64,000 nucleotides of DNA from Actinomycetota bacterium (lineage in GTDB: Bacteria > Actinomycetota > Acidimicrobiia > Acidimicrobiales > Ilumatobacteraceae), in contig VFZC01000010.1 in NCBI GenBank assembly GCA_016871355.1, positions 1 through 64,000 of the forward strand. Reading direction: 5' to 3'. Position numbers and translations under genes: made by a program. Shown piece after piece: positions 1 to 10,016 of the stretch. The notes below the pieces were generated by a model, which did no database searches, was not told where the DNA came from, and saw nothing but the letters and a program-made list of their open reading frames with translations. Each line of letters opens with the position of its first letter. The stretch's first letter is position 1.

Positions 1-192
1 CCACGCGGCGCGCGCTTCGGTGAGCGTGTGCGTGCGATCGAAGCGATACGGATACGGCTCGACGCCCGCCGCGCGCATCTCGGCCAGACGATCGAGACGA
101 CGGGCCTTCTCGGCGGCGAGTCCGCTCCCCGACAGTTCGGTCGAATCGGACGACAGCGCCGAATCGTCGGTCGGGTTCGGATCGTTGCTCAC
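1..192 (-). CDS. lysS: Lysyl-tRNA synthetase, N-terminal fragment (runs off window start)
   Basis: Reverse strand from GTG at 192 reads VSNDPNPTDDS...KARRLDRLAEMRAAGVEPYPYRFDRTHTLTEARAAW, the class II LysRS N-terminal pattern; open to the window edge. Confidence 0.75.
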   Translation of the reverse strand, partial: MSNDPNPTDDSALSSDSTELSGSGLAAEKARRLDRLAEMRAAGVEPYPYRFDRTHTLTEARAAW

Positions 193-286
193 GAAGACAA
201 AACCGTAGTTGGTTTCGTCGCGCGGCGAGATGTTCATTCACCCTGGCGACACCGGAAATCAACGGTCGATCGTTAGCCTTGAGGTC

Positions 287-1660
287 ATGGCCGTGCGGTT
301 CCTAATCATCGGTGGCGGACCAGCCGGTAACACCGCCGCCACCTTCGCTGCCCGTCTCGGCGCCGAGGTCACCATGGTCGAGCGCGACGTGGTGGGCGGC
401 GCCGCTCACTTGCTCGACTGCATTCCGTCCAAGACGATGATCGCCACCGGGGGTGCGATGTCGTTCAGCCGTCGTCTGCACGGCATGGGCCTCGAAGACG
501 TCGAGCCCGAAATCGACGTCGACGCCCTCACCGAGCGCATCGAGGGCATCAAGACGCACCTCGGCAACAACACCACGCAGTTGCTGCAGAGCCAGGGTGT
601 GAAGATCATCCGCGGTTCGGCCCGATTCAAGACCCCCAATTCGGTCGTGGTCGACCAGGTGGAGAACGGCAAGACCACCGTGCGCACCATCGAGTTCGAG
701 GCCTGTCTCGTGGCCACCGGTTCGCGGCCGCGCATTCCCGACTGGGTGCAGCCCGATGGCGAACGCATCCTCACGACGCGCGAGTGCTATCCGCCGCGGG
801 TGTTCCCGAAGAGCGTGTGTGTGATCGGTTCGGGCGTGACGGGTGTGGAGTTCGTGCACATGTTCTCGTCGTTCGGGGCCAAGGTCACGCTCGTCGTGAG
901 TCGCCAGCAGGTGCTGCCGGGCAAGGATCCTGAAGTGGCGGCCGTTCTCGAAGACGACTTCTTGCGCCGCGGTGTGGCGTTGCTGAAGGGCGCCCGGGCC
1001 AAGTCGATCACGCGCGAGGGTGACGAAGTGGTGGTGCGTTGCGACGACGGTCGTGAAGTGCGCGCTTCGCACGCGGTGTTGGCCATCGGTTCGGTGCCCA
1101 ACAGTGATGGTCTCGATCTCGAAGCCGCCGGCGTCGTGCCCGACAAGAACGGCTTCATCTCCATCAATCACCACTGCGTCACGAACGTCGAGCACATCTA
1201 CGCCGCGGGCGACGTGAGCGGCAAGCTTCCGCTGTCGTCGGTGGCATCGATGCAGGGTCGCAAAGTGGCCGAACACGTGATGGGTCTGCACACGCGCGAA
1301 CATCGCCATCTCGATTACGACAAGGCTGCTTCGGCCATCTTCACCGAACCCGAGATCGCCGACGTTGGCCTGGCCGAAGCCGAGGCGTTCGCGTCGGGTC
1401 GCAAGATTCGCGTGACCAAGGTGCCGTTCTCGGCCACGCCGAAGGCGCTCATCAACAACGACTCCCGTGGTTTCGTGAAGATCATCTCCGACCCGGCCAC
1501 CGGTGTGGTGCTGGGCGGATCGATCGTGGGTCGTCACGCCGCCGAACTCATCAGCGTGATCGCACTCGCGGTCACCGCCAACCTGAAAGTGACCGACATC
1601 GTGGAGAGTTTGCTCGTGCACCCCGCCCTGTCCGAGGCGCTCGCTGAGGCCGCCGAATGA
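287..1660 (+). CDS. FAD-dependent pyridine nucleotide-disulfide oxidoreductase (NAD(P)H quinone dehydrogenase / dihydrolipoamide dehydrogenase-like)
   Basis: MAVRFLIIGGGPAGNTAATFAARLGAEVTMVERD..., second Rossmann GSGVTGVEF, C-terminal dimerisation domain. The 209 start adds an implausible N-terminus. Confidence 0.85.
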   Translation: MAVRFLIIGGGPAGNTAATFAARLGAEVTMVERDVVGGAAHLLDCIPSKTMIATGGAMSFSRRLHGMGLEDVEPEIDVDALTERIEGIKTHLGNNTTQLLQSQGVKIIRGSARFKTPNSVVVDQVENGKTTVRTIEFEACLVATGSRPRIPDWVQPDGERILTTRECYPPRVFPKSVCVIGSGVTGVEFVHMFSSFGAKVTLVVSRQQVLPGKDPEVAAVLEDDFLRRGVALLKGARAKSITREGDEVVVRCDDGREVRASHAVLAIGSVPNSDGLDLEAAGVVPDKNGFISINHHCVTNVEHIYAAGDVSGKLPLSSVASMQGRKVAEHVMGLHTREHRHLDYDKAASAIFTEPEIADVGLAEAEAFASGRKIRVTKVPFSATPKALINNDSRGFVKIISDPATGVVLGGSIVGRHAAELISVIALAVTANLKVTDIVESLLVHPALSEALAEAAE

Positions 1661-2127
1661 GCGACATTCCGCCGCCCCCGCCCGGTTCGCCTACGGCTGA
1701 TCGCCTCGCGTCGGTGGGGCAGCGCGCGATCGCTCAGGTGATCGACGGCCTCATCATTGGCGTTCCACTGTTCATCATCACCGCGTCGATTGGCGGCGAC
1801 ATCACCGATCGCGACACCGACAACTTGTTGTGGCTCACCGTGCTGTGGCTCGGCGTGAGCCTCGTGTACAACACGGCGTTCATCGCCGCCACGGGTGCCA
1901 CACTCGGCAAGCGCATCATGAAGTTGCGCGTGGTCAATCGCGTCGACGGTTCGCCGGTCGCGCTGTCGTACGCAGCGGTGCGCGCGTTGGTGCCCACGGT
2001 GGCCGGCCTCATTCCGGTGATCGGCTTCGCGCTCAACATCGCGGTGTACGTGCGGGCTATCTTCCACCCGCACCGCCAAGGCCTGCACGACGCGGCCGCC
2101 GGCACCATCGTCGTCCGCCGCGACTGA
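1657..2127 (+). CDS. RDD family membrane protein
   Basis: RAIAQVIDGLIIGVPLF...GATLGKRIMKLRVV, RDD-family pattern; ATGA overlap with the preceding gene. Confidence 0.8.
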   Translation: MSDIPPPPPGSPTADRLASVGQRAIAQVIDGLIIGVPLFIITASIGGDITDRDTDNLLWLTVLWLGVSLVYNTAFIAATGATLGKRIMKLRVVNRVDGSPVALSYAAVRALVPTVAGLIPVIGFALNIAVYVRAIFHPHRQGLHDAAAGTIVVRRD

Positions 2128-2185
2128 CCATTGCCCTCGGCGGGTCAGACGGTTAGCGTTTCGATGGTTCATCGTCCTCGGCTGG

Positions 2186-3694
2186 ATGATGGCTGACGGG
2201 GGCATGGTGGAGATTCGGGGAGCACGATCACTGCGACCCCGCTGGGCCGCCGTGTCGTTCGTGGTGTCGCTTCTCGCGGTGGGTATCGCGTGGGCGTTGT
2301 CTTCCCCGGTGGGTTCGAGTCCGGACGACGACTTCCACCTCCCGAGTATCTGGTGTGCTCCAACGGCACCGAACGACCTGTGTCGCGACTTGGGGCCGTC
2401 ATCGCGCGATGGGTTTCGGCGGGTCGAGGTGTCGGCGTCCCTCGGGCCCGACGTGGCTTGCTATCGGTATCAAATGTTCGAGTCGGCCGGGTGCCAAAAA
2501 CTCGGAAGCACTGATGTGATCGAAACGACAGCCAACGACGATCTGTATCCAGGTGGCTACTACTTCTTGATGGGGGCTTTCGCTCGCGAAGGCGTGGCTC
2601 AAAGCGTCGTTCTCATGCGGTTGATCAACTTCGCACTGTGCGCGGCGCTTCTCGTCGCGTCCGCTCTTCTTGCCCCTGCTCGCATTCGTCGCTCGGCGGC
2701 GGTGGCACTCGTTGTGACATCGGTTCCGATGACGTTGTTCTTGTACTCGTCCACCAACCCGAGTGGCGTGGTCATCGCGTCCACGTCGGCGGTGTGGATG
2801 ATGCTCCACGTACTGCTCGTGCCGGCCGAACGACGCACCCGCGCAATGCAGGTCGGCTTGCTCGTGGTGGCGGCGGTCTTGGCCTTGACGAGTCGCTCGG
2901 ACGCCGGCGTGTTCCTCGTCATCGCCGCGGTTGCAGTGGCCTTCTCTCAACCCCGAGAGAGGTTGAAGGAGATCGCATCACACCGCGTCATCATGATCTT
3001 GATGGCAGCGTCGGCGGTGTTTATCGCAATGGCGCTCATTTCTCGCTTCCCGGACGCGGGCATCGGCATCGGGATGCAGAAAGCCGATTACGACCGATCG
3101 TTGGGCGAGGTGTTCTTCTACAACTTCATCAATCTGCCCTTGATGTGGACGGGCGGGTTGGGTGGCCAGGGCCTCGGGTGGCTCGATACTCCGATCCCAC
3201 ACATCGTGACCTTCGTGGCGGTGCCACTGGTCGTCGTCGCGATTGCACTCGGCTATCGAGACGCCTCGACGGGCGGGCGGCGCAGTGTGGCGTGGACTCT
3301 CGGGATGCTCGCGGTCGTTCCGTTCTACGTGATGGCCATCGATCGCAGTCTCGTCGGCGAGATCTTCCAGGCGCGCTACCTGTTGCCCTTGCTGCCCATC
3401 GCCGTGATGTGCGCGCTCGAGTCGACCCGGTTCTCGCGAGGTGAAGTGTCGTTGCGATCGGCATCGACGGTTGCTGTCGTCGCACTGAGCATTGCTCACG
3501 CCGCGGCTCTCCTGGCGAACATGCGTCGGTACGTGACCGGCGTGGAGGTTCGAGTGCTCGACCTCGACTCCAACCGCGAGTGGTGGTGGCCATGGGGTCC
3601 GTCGGCCAACGTCGTGCTGCTCATAGGCACGGTCGGATTCGCCGTGGCCGCCTGGCAGATCACCCGCTGGCTAGAAACCCGTGGATCTGGGTGA
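2186..3694 (+). CDS. DUF2142-like polytopic membrane protein
   Basis: PVGSSPDDDFHLPSIWCA motif, multiple hydrophobic segments. Confidence 0.7.
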   Translation: MMADGGMVEIRGARSLRPRWAAVSFVVSLLAVGIAWALSSPVGSSPDDDFHLPSIWCAPTAPNDLCRDLGPSSRDGFRRVEVSASLGPDVACYRYQMFESAGCQKLGSTDVIETTANDDLYPGGYYFLMGAFAREGVAQSVVLMRLINFALCAALLVASALLAPARIRRSAAVALVVTSVPMTLFLYSSTNPSGVVIASTSAVWMMLHVLLVPAERRTRAMQVGLLVVAAVLALTSRSDAGVFLVIAAVAVAFSQPRERLKEIASHRVIMILMAASAVFIAMALISRFPDAGIGIGMQKADYDRSLGEVFFYNFINLPLMWTGGLGGQGLGWLDTPIPHIVTFVAVPLVVVAIALGYRDASTGGRRSVAWTLGMLAVVPFYVMAIDRSLVGEIFQARYLLPLLPIAVMCALESTRFSRGEVSLRSASTVAVVALSIAHAAALLANMRRYVTGVEVRVLDLDSNREWWWPWGPSANVVLLIGTVGFAVAAWQITRWLETRGSG

Positions 3695-3734
3695 AAAATC
3701 AACGCAAATACGGCGGATTCTTCACCCAAAACAC
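3681..3734. terminator. Imperfect hairpin between convergent genes
   Basis: gtggatctgggtgaaaaatc ... gattcttcacccaaaacac, near-complementary arms between the DUF2142 gene and the convergent carboxylase gene. Confidence 0.5.
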
Positions 3735-3742
3735 CAAGAGAT

Positions 3743-5527
3743 CTATGAGATGATGACGAGGACGTCGCCGCCGCCGACGGTGTCGCCGGCCTTGCAACGA
3801 ACTTCCTTCACGGTGCCCGACTTCTCGGCCTGGATCTGGTTCTCCATCTTCATGGCCTCCAGAACCACCACGGCCTGACCGGCCTCCACCGTCGCGCCCA
3901 CTTCCACGAGCACCTTCACGATCGTGCCCTGCATCGGCGCGGCCACTTCGCCCGATCCGCCACCGGCTCCGCCACCCGAACCCGACGCCCGCGCCGGCTT
4001 CTTCGCCGCCGTCTTGGCTCCACCGGCCGCCACCGCAACCACAGTCTGTTCGGGGATCCACATGGCCACATCGAAACGCTTGCCGTTCACTTCGACCGTG
4101 GTGTTGCGACGCACGAGCGCCTCGGCGTCATCGCCACCACCAGCCGGCTTGGGTGCTTCCACGCTCGACAAGTCGAGAGTCTCTTCCACCCACTTGGTCG
4201 AGTGCGTGACCGCAGCGAAATCAGGATGACGCAAGATCGCGATGTCGGCTGGAATCGTGGTGGCCACACCTTCGACGACCATCTCTTCGAGAGCGCGAAT
4301 GGTACGCGCAATCGCCGTGGGGCGATCCTTGCCCCACACGATGAGCTTGCCCACCAGGTTGTCGTAGTACTGGCTGATCTCGTCGCCTGACTCGTAACCC
4401 GAGTCGAAGCGCACACCGAAACCATCGGACGCCACGAGCTTGGTGATCTTGCCGGGTGACGGCAGGAACTTGCCGCCGGCCGGGTTCTCGGCGTTGATAC
4501 GAATCTCGATGCCGTGGCCGTTGCGACGCGTCGTGACTTCCTTCTGCGTCATCGGCAACTTCTCGCCACCGGCCACGCGGATCTGCCACTCGACCAAGTC
4601 GATACCCGTGATCACTTCGCTCACCGGGTGCTCCACCTGCAGACGCGTGTTCATCTCGAGGAAGAAGAATTCGCCGTCCTGATAGATGAATTCGACGGTG
4701 CCGGCGTTGAAGTATCCGACGGCCTTGGCGGCCTTCACCGCGGCTTCACCCATCGCGTCTTCCACGCCATCGGGCAACGCCGGAGCCGGAGCTTCTTCGA
4801 CGAGCTTCTGGTGACGACGCTGCGCCGAGCAGTCGCGCGTGGACACCCACACGTAGTTGCCGTGCATGTCGCCCACCAACTGCACTTCCACGTGACGCGG
4901 CCAGGTGAGGTACTTCTCGACGTAGATCTCGTCGCGCCCGAAGAACGCCTTCGCTTCGCGCTGCGCGCTGTCCATCGCGTCCTGCACTTCGGCCGCGCTG
5001 CGCACGACCTTCATGCCGCGACCGCCGCCGCCGAACGCGGCCTTGATGGCGATGGGCCAGCCGAACTCTTCACCGAACTTGGTGATCTCAGCCGCGGTCG
5101 TGACGAACTCGGTGGTGCCCGGAACGATGGGAGCGCCGCCGCGCAGAGCGGCCTTACGGCTCGACACCTTGTCGCCCATTTCGCGAATTGCGTCGCCGGG
5201 CGGCCCGATGAAAGCGACTCCCATCTGCGCGATGGCGTCGGCGAAGTCGGCGTTCTCGGAGAAGAATCCGTAACCCGGGTGCACACCGTCGGCGCCGCTC
5301 TTGCGGATGGCGTCGAGGATGGCCTCGGTGTTCAGGTAACTCTCAGCCGCGGTCTGGCCACCCAGGGCGTAGGCCTCGTCGGCCAGGCGCACGTGCAGGG
5401 CGTTGCGGTCGAGCTCGGAATACACGGCCACGGTGGCGATCCCCATCTCGCGGGCGGCTCGGATGACGCGCACGGCGATCTCACCGCGGTTCGCAATGAG
5501 GATTTTCGTCAGCGGTTTGGGGGTCAC
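3743..5527 (-). CDS. Acetyl/propionyl-CoA carboxylase alpha subunit (biotin carboxylase + BCCP)
   Basis: TKILIANRGEIAVRVIRAAREMG..., GGGGRGMK, C-terminal EAMKMENQIQAEKSG biotinylation motif. Start set at the GTG at 5527; the ORF-track extension overlaps birA. Confidence 0.9.
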   Translation of the reverse strand: MTPKPLTKILIANRGEIAVRVIRAAREMGIATVAVYSELDRNALHVRLADEAYALGGQTAAESYLNTEAILDAIRKSGADGVHPGYGFFSENADFADAIAQMGVAFIGPPGDAIREMGDKVSSRKAALRGGAPIVPGTTEFVTTAAEITKFGEEFGWPIAIKAAFGGGGRGMKVVRSAAEVQDAMDSAQREAKAFFGRDEIYVEKYLTWPRHVEVQLVGDMHGNYVWVSTRDCSAQRRHQKLVEEAPAPALPDGVEDAMGEAAVKAAKAVGYFNAGTVEFIYQDGEFFFLEMNTRLQVEHPVSEVITGIDLVEWQIRVAGGEKLPMTQKEVTTRRNGHGIEIRINAENPAGGKFLPSPGKITKLVASDGFGVRFDSGYESGDEISQYYDNLVGKLIVWGKDRPTAIARTIRALEEMVVEGVATTIPADIAILRHPDFAAVTHSTKWVEETLDLSSVEAPKPAGGGDDAEALVRRNTTVEVNGKRFDVAMWIPEQTVVAVAAGGAKTAAKKPARASGSGGGAGGGSGEVAAPMQGTIVKVLVEVGATVEAGQAVVVLEAMKMENQIQAEKSGTVKEVRCKAGDTVGGGDVLVIIS

Positions 5528-5557
5528 TTTGGGGGGCACAAGTGACAATGTTGGTCT

Positions 5558-6322
5558 ATGGAACGCCCGGCCGTCACACCAAACAAGACCGTGGGCACCT
5601 GGACTGTCGAGCGGGTGGCCGAAACGGGCAGCACCAACGACGATCTGTTCGATCGAGGTCGGGCCGGGGCCGCCGATCACCTGGCTCTGGTGGCGGCCCA
5701 TCAGACCGCGGGCAAAGGTCGCCTCGACCGCCGTTGGGAGGCGCCACCGGGGGCGAACCTCCTGGTCAGCCTGCTTTTCCGCACGGTTCCGTCCAGCCCG
5801 CACGAACTCGTTCATGCCGTGGCGCTGGCCGCGGCCGATTCGGTGCGGGCCAGCACGGGTGTGGCCCCGGTGGTGAAGTGGCCGAACGATCTGCTTGGCC
5901 CCGATGGGCAGGCCAAGTTGGCCGGGATTCTGGCCGCGGTCGGACCGTTCGCCGGCGACCGTCCGGCGTTCGTGGTGGTGGGTCTCGGTCTTAACGTGAA
6001 CTGGGCGCCCGAAGGGGCCACGTCGTTGTCGGCGATGGCGCGCCGTGAGGTCGACGTGGACGAGGTGCTGCGCGCGCTGCTCTCGTCGCTCGATCGCTAC
6101 ACCGAGATGTCGCCATCACAGTTGCACGAGGCGTATCGCAAACGACTCGGAACGCTGCGGCGCGCGGTGGTGGTGCATCTTCTCGGCGACACCACCGTGG
6201 AAGGTCGCGCACTCGACATCGAATCGGATGGTCGATTGGTGGTTCTTGATCGTTGCGGTGTGACGCATCGATTCTCGGTTGGCGACGTCGTGCACGTGAG
6301 GGCAACTAACTTCGGTTCATGA
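5558..6322 (+). CDS. birA: Biotin--[acetyl-CoA-carboxylase] ligase
   Basis: STNDDLF..., HQTAGKGRLDRRWEAPPGANLLVSLLFR, VKWPNDLLG, GLGLNVNW; divergent from the carboxylase. Confidence 0.9.
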   Translation: MERPAVTPNKTVGTWTVERVAETGSTNDDLFDRGRAGAADHLALVAAHQTAGKGRLDRRWEAPPGANLLVSLLFRTVPSSPHELVHAVALAAADSVRASTGVAPVVKWPNDLLGPDGQAKLAGILAAVGPFAGDRPAFVVVGLGLNVNWAPEGATSLSAMARREVDVDEVLRALLSSLDRYTEMSPSQLHEAYRKRLGTLRRAVVVHLLGDTTVEGRALDIESDGRLVVLDRCGVTHRFSVGDVVHVRATNFGS

Positions 6323-7323
6323 CCGAACGAGCCCCGCGAGCGCGCCGCCGCTGGATCGGTTCGAGTGCACTCGTGTTGGTGGTGGTCTTCGCGTTGGCGT
6401 CGTCGCTCGGTTTGCTCGCGGCCACCAATCAGCAGGAGTCGAACGTCGAGCGGGTCACCGAACTGTCCGACGTGATGGCCGATTCCGGCGGGCCATTCGT
6501 CAACTACTTGTTGGTGGGCAGCGACACTCGCGAAGGGGCCGATCCGAACAGCCCCGACTACGGCGGAATCGGCGCGGCTGAAGAGACCGGTGGGCGACGC
6601 AGCGACACGATGATGGTACTGCATGTCGACAACGAGCGTGACGTCGCATCGATCATGTCGATTCCGCGCGACCTGTGGGTGAACGTGTCCGGACACGGGG
6701 AAAATCGCATCAACACGGCGTACACGCACGGGGCCGATGTACTCGTGCAGACGGTGCAAGAGGCGCTCGGCATTCCGATCAATCACTACATTGAGGTCGA
6801 CTTCACCTCGTTCAAGGCGATCGTGGGCGCGCTTGGTGGTGTGGACATCTGCTTCGATGCGCCCACTCGCGACGTGCACACGGGATTGTGGGTGCCAGCG
6901 CCGGGTTGTTACACACTCGATCCGATGCAGTCGCTCGCGTACGCACGCAGTCGCTACTTTGAGACGTTCCGCGTGGACGATTGGAAGGTGGACGGGCGGT
7001 CCGACCTTGGACGCATCGAACGTCAGCAGACGTTCGTGCAGGCGGCGGTGTCGAAGGCGCAGCAGCAGATGACGGCCAATCCGTTGCGCGCGAGTGATCT
7101 GATCAATGCGGCAGTGGCGTCGTTGCGCGTCGACCCCGGCACCGATCTCGTGAAGTCGATCGAGTACCTGCGACCGCTCGCTTCCAACGGTGTGCTTCGG
7201 TACTCGCTACCAGTGGTTCCCGCCGAAATCGGCGGGAAGTCGGTGCTCGTGTTGGGGGCCGATGCGACGACGATTCTCAGTTATCTCGCCGGTTCGGGCG
7301 AGCCGCCGGCCCCGGCCGAATAG
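6319..7323 (+). CDS. LCP (LytR-CpsA-Psr) family protein
   Basis: N-terminal TM segment; LLVGSDTR, RSDTMMVLHVD, SIPRDLWV, GGVDICF, LAYARSRY. Confidence 0.9.
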   Translation: MTERAPRARRRWIGSSALVLVVVFALASSLGLLAATNQQESNVERVTELSDVMADSGGPFVNYLLVGSDTREGADPNSPDYGGIGAAEETGGRRSDTMMVLHVDNERDVASIMSIPRDLWVNVSGHGENRINTAYTHGADVLVQTVQEALGIPINHYIEVDFTSFKAIVGALGGVDICFDAPTRDVHTGLWVPAPGCYTLDPMQSLAYARSRYFETFRVDDWKVDGRSDLGRIERQQTFVQAAVSKAQQQMTANPLRASDLINAAVASLRVDPGTDLVKSIEYLRPLASNGVLRYSLPVVPAEIGGKSVLVLGADATTILSYLAGSGEPPAPAE

Positions 7324-7398
7324 CTCCGGCCGAATAGCCCCGGCCGACTGGCACGGCCTGACAGAATGGCGGTGGCCGTCCGTGCGGCCATTTCGCCC

Positions 7399-8478
7399 AT
7401 GAAAGCCCTCATTCTCGCCGGCGGAGCCGGGACGCGGCTGCGGCCGATCACCCACACGAGTGCAAAGCAACTCGTGCCGGTGGCCAACAAGCCCATCCTG
7501 TTCTACGGCATCGAGGCCATGGTGTCGGCTGGCATCACCGAGATCGGTGTGATCGTCGGCGACACGCGCGCCGAGGTGATGGCGGCGCTCGGCGACGGCA
7601 GCCAGTGGGGCGCGCAGATCACCTTCATTCCGCAGGACGCGCCGCTGGGATTGGCGCACTGCGTTCTGATTGCGCGCGACTTCCTGGGTGACGACGACTT
7701 CGTCATGTACCTGGGCGACAATCTGCTCGAACAAGACCTCGGTGCATTCGTGCGCACGTTCGAGTCGGCCCGCGCATCGTCCGAACCGCCCACCGCGCAG
7801 ATTCTCCTGAAGCAGGTTCCCGATCCGCATCGCTTCGGAATCGCCGAACTCGACGCCAACGGCAATGTGGTGCATCTCGTCGAGAAACCGGCCGATCCGC
7901 CCACCGATCTCGCGCTCGTGGGTGTGTACTTGTTCGATCGCACCATCAACACGGCCGTGCGCGAGATCAAGCCGTCGGGTCGCGGTGAACTCGAAATCAC
8001 CGACGCCATTCAGTGGTTGGTCGATCAAGGCCATCGCGTGCGCTGCGAGTTGCTCACCGGTTGGTGGATCGACACCGGCAAGCTCACTCCGTTGCTCGAG
8101 GCCAATCGTCTGTTGCTCGAGGTGATCGAGCCGCGTATCGATGGCGACGTCGATAGCGGGTCGTCAGTCGATGGCCGCGTCGTGGTGGAGGCGGGTGCGG
8201 TCGTGCGCAATTCCACTCTGCGCGGCCCGCTCGTGATCGGAGCCAACGCGATCATCACCGACAGTTTCATCGGCCCCTATTCGGCTATCGGGAACGGCTG
8301 CGAAGTGGTGCACAGCGAGATCGAGCACTCGGTGATCATGGAGCGCAGTCGCATTATCGACATCCCGCGGCTCGAAGACAGTCTCATCGGCAAGGAAGCC
8401 GAAGTCGTGCGTTCGGGCCGTAAGCCGCGCGCGCTTCGTCTCATGATCGGCGACCACTGCCAGATCGACACGGAGTGA
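7399..8478 (+). CDS. rmlA: Glucose-1-phosphate thymidylyltransferase (long form)
   Basis: MKALILAGGAGTRLRPITHTSAKQLVPVANKPI, followed by a C-terminal hexapeptide-like region; first of four rml genes. Confidence 0.88.
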   Translation: MKALILAGGAGTRLRPITHTSAKQLVPVANKPILFYGIEAMVSAGITEIGVIVGDTRAEVMAALGDGSQWGAQITFIPQDAPLGLAHCVLIARDFLGDDDFVMYLGDNLLEQDLGAFVRTFESARASSEPPTAQILLKQVPDPHRFGIAELDANGNVVHLVEKPADPPTDLALVGVYLFDRTINTAVREIKPSGRGELEITDAIQWLVDQGHRVRCELLTGWWIDTGKLTPLLEANRLLLEVIEPRIDGDVDSGSSVDGRVVVEAGAVVRNSTLRGPLVIGANAIITDSFIGPYSAIGNGCEVVHSEIEHSVIMERSRIIDIPRLEDSLIGKEAEVVRSGRKPRALRLMIGDHCQIDTE

Positions 8479-8479
8479 C

Positions 8480-9043
8480 ATGGCTACCCAAGCTGAACGC
8501 GTCTACGAAAGCGATCTGATCAGCGGCGTCTGGATCGCCGAGCCCAAGGTGCACGGCGACGAGCGCGGGTTGTTCGTCGAGTCGTATCGCCGCGAGTGGA
8601 TTCCGGGCGCGCGCGAGATGATCCAGACCAACCGTTCGAACAAGCAGGCCGGTGCGCTGGTGGGTTTGCACTATCACCTTCATCAGGCCGACTACTGGTA
8701 CGTGATCAGTGGTTCGATGCGCGTGGTGCTGCACGATCTGCGCGTGGGTAGTCCCACTGATGGCGCGACTCAGACCATCGATCTTCGTGGTGACGTCCAC
8801 AAGGGTGTGTTCATTCCGCCCGGGGTGGCGCACGGTTTCGCCGCGCACACCGATCTGGTGATGACATATCTCGTCGACGGCTACTACAACCCGTCCGACG
8901 AGTTGGGAGTGGCGTGGGACGATCAGGCCATCGGTGCCGATTGGGGAGTGGCGTCGCCGGTCATGTCGGCGCGCGATGCCAACAATCCACGGCGGTCCGA
9001 CATCCCCGATCATCAGCGGCCTCGTTGGCCGTTGCGCACCTGA
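8480..9043 (+). CDS. rmlC: dTDP-4-dehydrorhamnose 3,5-epimerase family protein
   Basis: DERGLFVESYRREW, NRSNKQAGALVGLHYH, GVFIPPGVAHGFAA. Confidence 0.85.
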   Translation: MATQAERVYESDLISGVWIAEPKVHGDERGLFVESYRREWIPGAREMIQTNRSNKQAGALVGLHYHLHQADYWYVISGSMRVVLHDLRVGSPTDGATQTIDLRGDVHKGVFIPPGVAHGFAAHTDLVMTYLVDGYYNPSDELGVAWDDQAIGADWGVASPVMSARDANNPRRSDIPDHQRPRWPLRT

Positions 9044-9050
9044 GGCCGAC

Positions 9051-10016
9051 GTGAAGCTGTTCGTGACCGGCGCGGCCGGATTCATCGGGTCGAACTACGT
9101 GCGGTGGTTGCTCGCCAACTCCGACGACGAGGTGACAATCTTCGACAAACTCACGTACGCCGGCAACCTCGAGAGCATTCGCGACGTGGTCGACGATCGT
9201 CGATGCCGTTTCGTGCAGGGCGACATCTGCGACGCCGACGCCGTTCTGGCCGCGATGAAGGGCCACGACGCCGTGGTGCACTTCGCGGCCGAGAGCCACG
9301 TCGATCGCAGCATCGTCGACCCGTACGCGTTCGTGCGGACCAACGCGTACGGCACGAATGTGATGTGTGATGTAGCGCGGCAGGTGGGTGTGCAGAGGTT
9401 CCTGCACATCAGCACCGACGAGGTGTACGGGTCGATCGAGGTCGGTTCGTTCACCGAAACCGATCGGTTGGGTCCGCGCTCGCCGTACGCGGCGTCGAAG
9501 GCGAGCAGCGATCTCATCGCGTTGTCGTACGTGACCACGTACGGGATGCCGGTGGTGGTCACACGGTGTTCCAACAACTTTGGCCCGTATCAGTTCCCTG
9601 AGAAGCTCATTCCGCTGTTCACCACCAACTTGCTCGACGGCAAAAAGGTGCCGTTGTACGGCGATGGTGGGAACGTGCGCGACTGGATCCACGTCGAAGA
9701 CCACAATCGCGCGGCTCATCGGGTGTTGCAGAAGGGCGACGTGGGCGAGGTCTACAACATCGGTGCACACAACGAGATCACCAATCGTGAGATCACGTAT
9801 CGCCTGCTCGAGTTGTGTGGCCGTGACGAATCGTTCGTGCAACCGGTGGCCGATCGCCTCGGTCACGATCGTCGCTATTCGGTGACCATCGACAAGATCA
9901 GCGCGTTGGGTTGGAAGATGCAGCGTTCGTTCGAGGAGTCGCTCGCCGAAACCGTCGATTGGTATCGCAACAACCGCGCGTGGTGGGAACCGCTCAAGGC
10001 GCGCGCCGGACTGTGA
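9051..10016 (+). CDS. rmlB: dTDP-glucose 4,6-dehydratase
   Basis: GTG start; VKLFVTGAAGFIGSNYVRWLL, STDEVYGS, SPYAASKASSD, CSNNFGPYQFPEKLIP. Confidence 0.92.
   Translation: MKLFVTGAAGFIGSNYVRWLLANSDDEVTIFDKLTYAGNLESIRDVVDDRRCRFVQGDICDADAVLAAMKGHDAVVHFAAESHVDRSIVDPYAFVRTNAYGTNVMCDVARQVGVQRFLHISTDEVYGSIEVGSFTETDRLGPRSPYAASKASSDLIALSYVTTYGMPVVVTRCSNNFGPYQFPEKLIPLFTTNLLDGKKVPLYGDGGNVRDWIHVEDHNRAAHRVLQKGDVGEVYNIGAHNEITNREITYRLLELCGRDESFVQPVADRLGHDRRYSVTIDKISALGWKMQRSFEESLAETVDWYRNNRAWWEPLKARAGL

Noticed and set aside
302-1621. Long antisense ORFs such as 302..1621 -, 4514..5545 +, 8961..9866 -, 13860..14966 +, 26895..27941 +
   Set aside because: GC-rich shadow ORFs opposite well-recognised enzymes; compositions (His/Arg/Gly-rich) and lack of motifs match codon-position artefacts.
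5528-5815. N-terminal extension of the carboxylase ORF
   Set aside because: Overlaps birA on the opposite strand and has no biotin carboxylase homology before TKILIANRGE.
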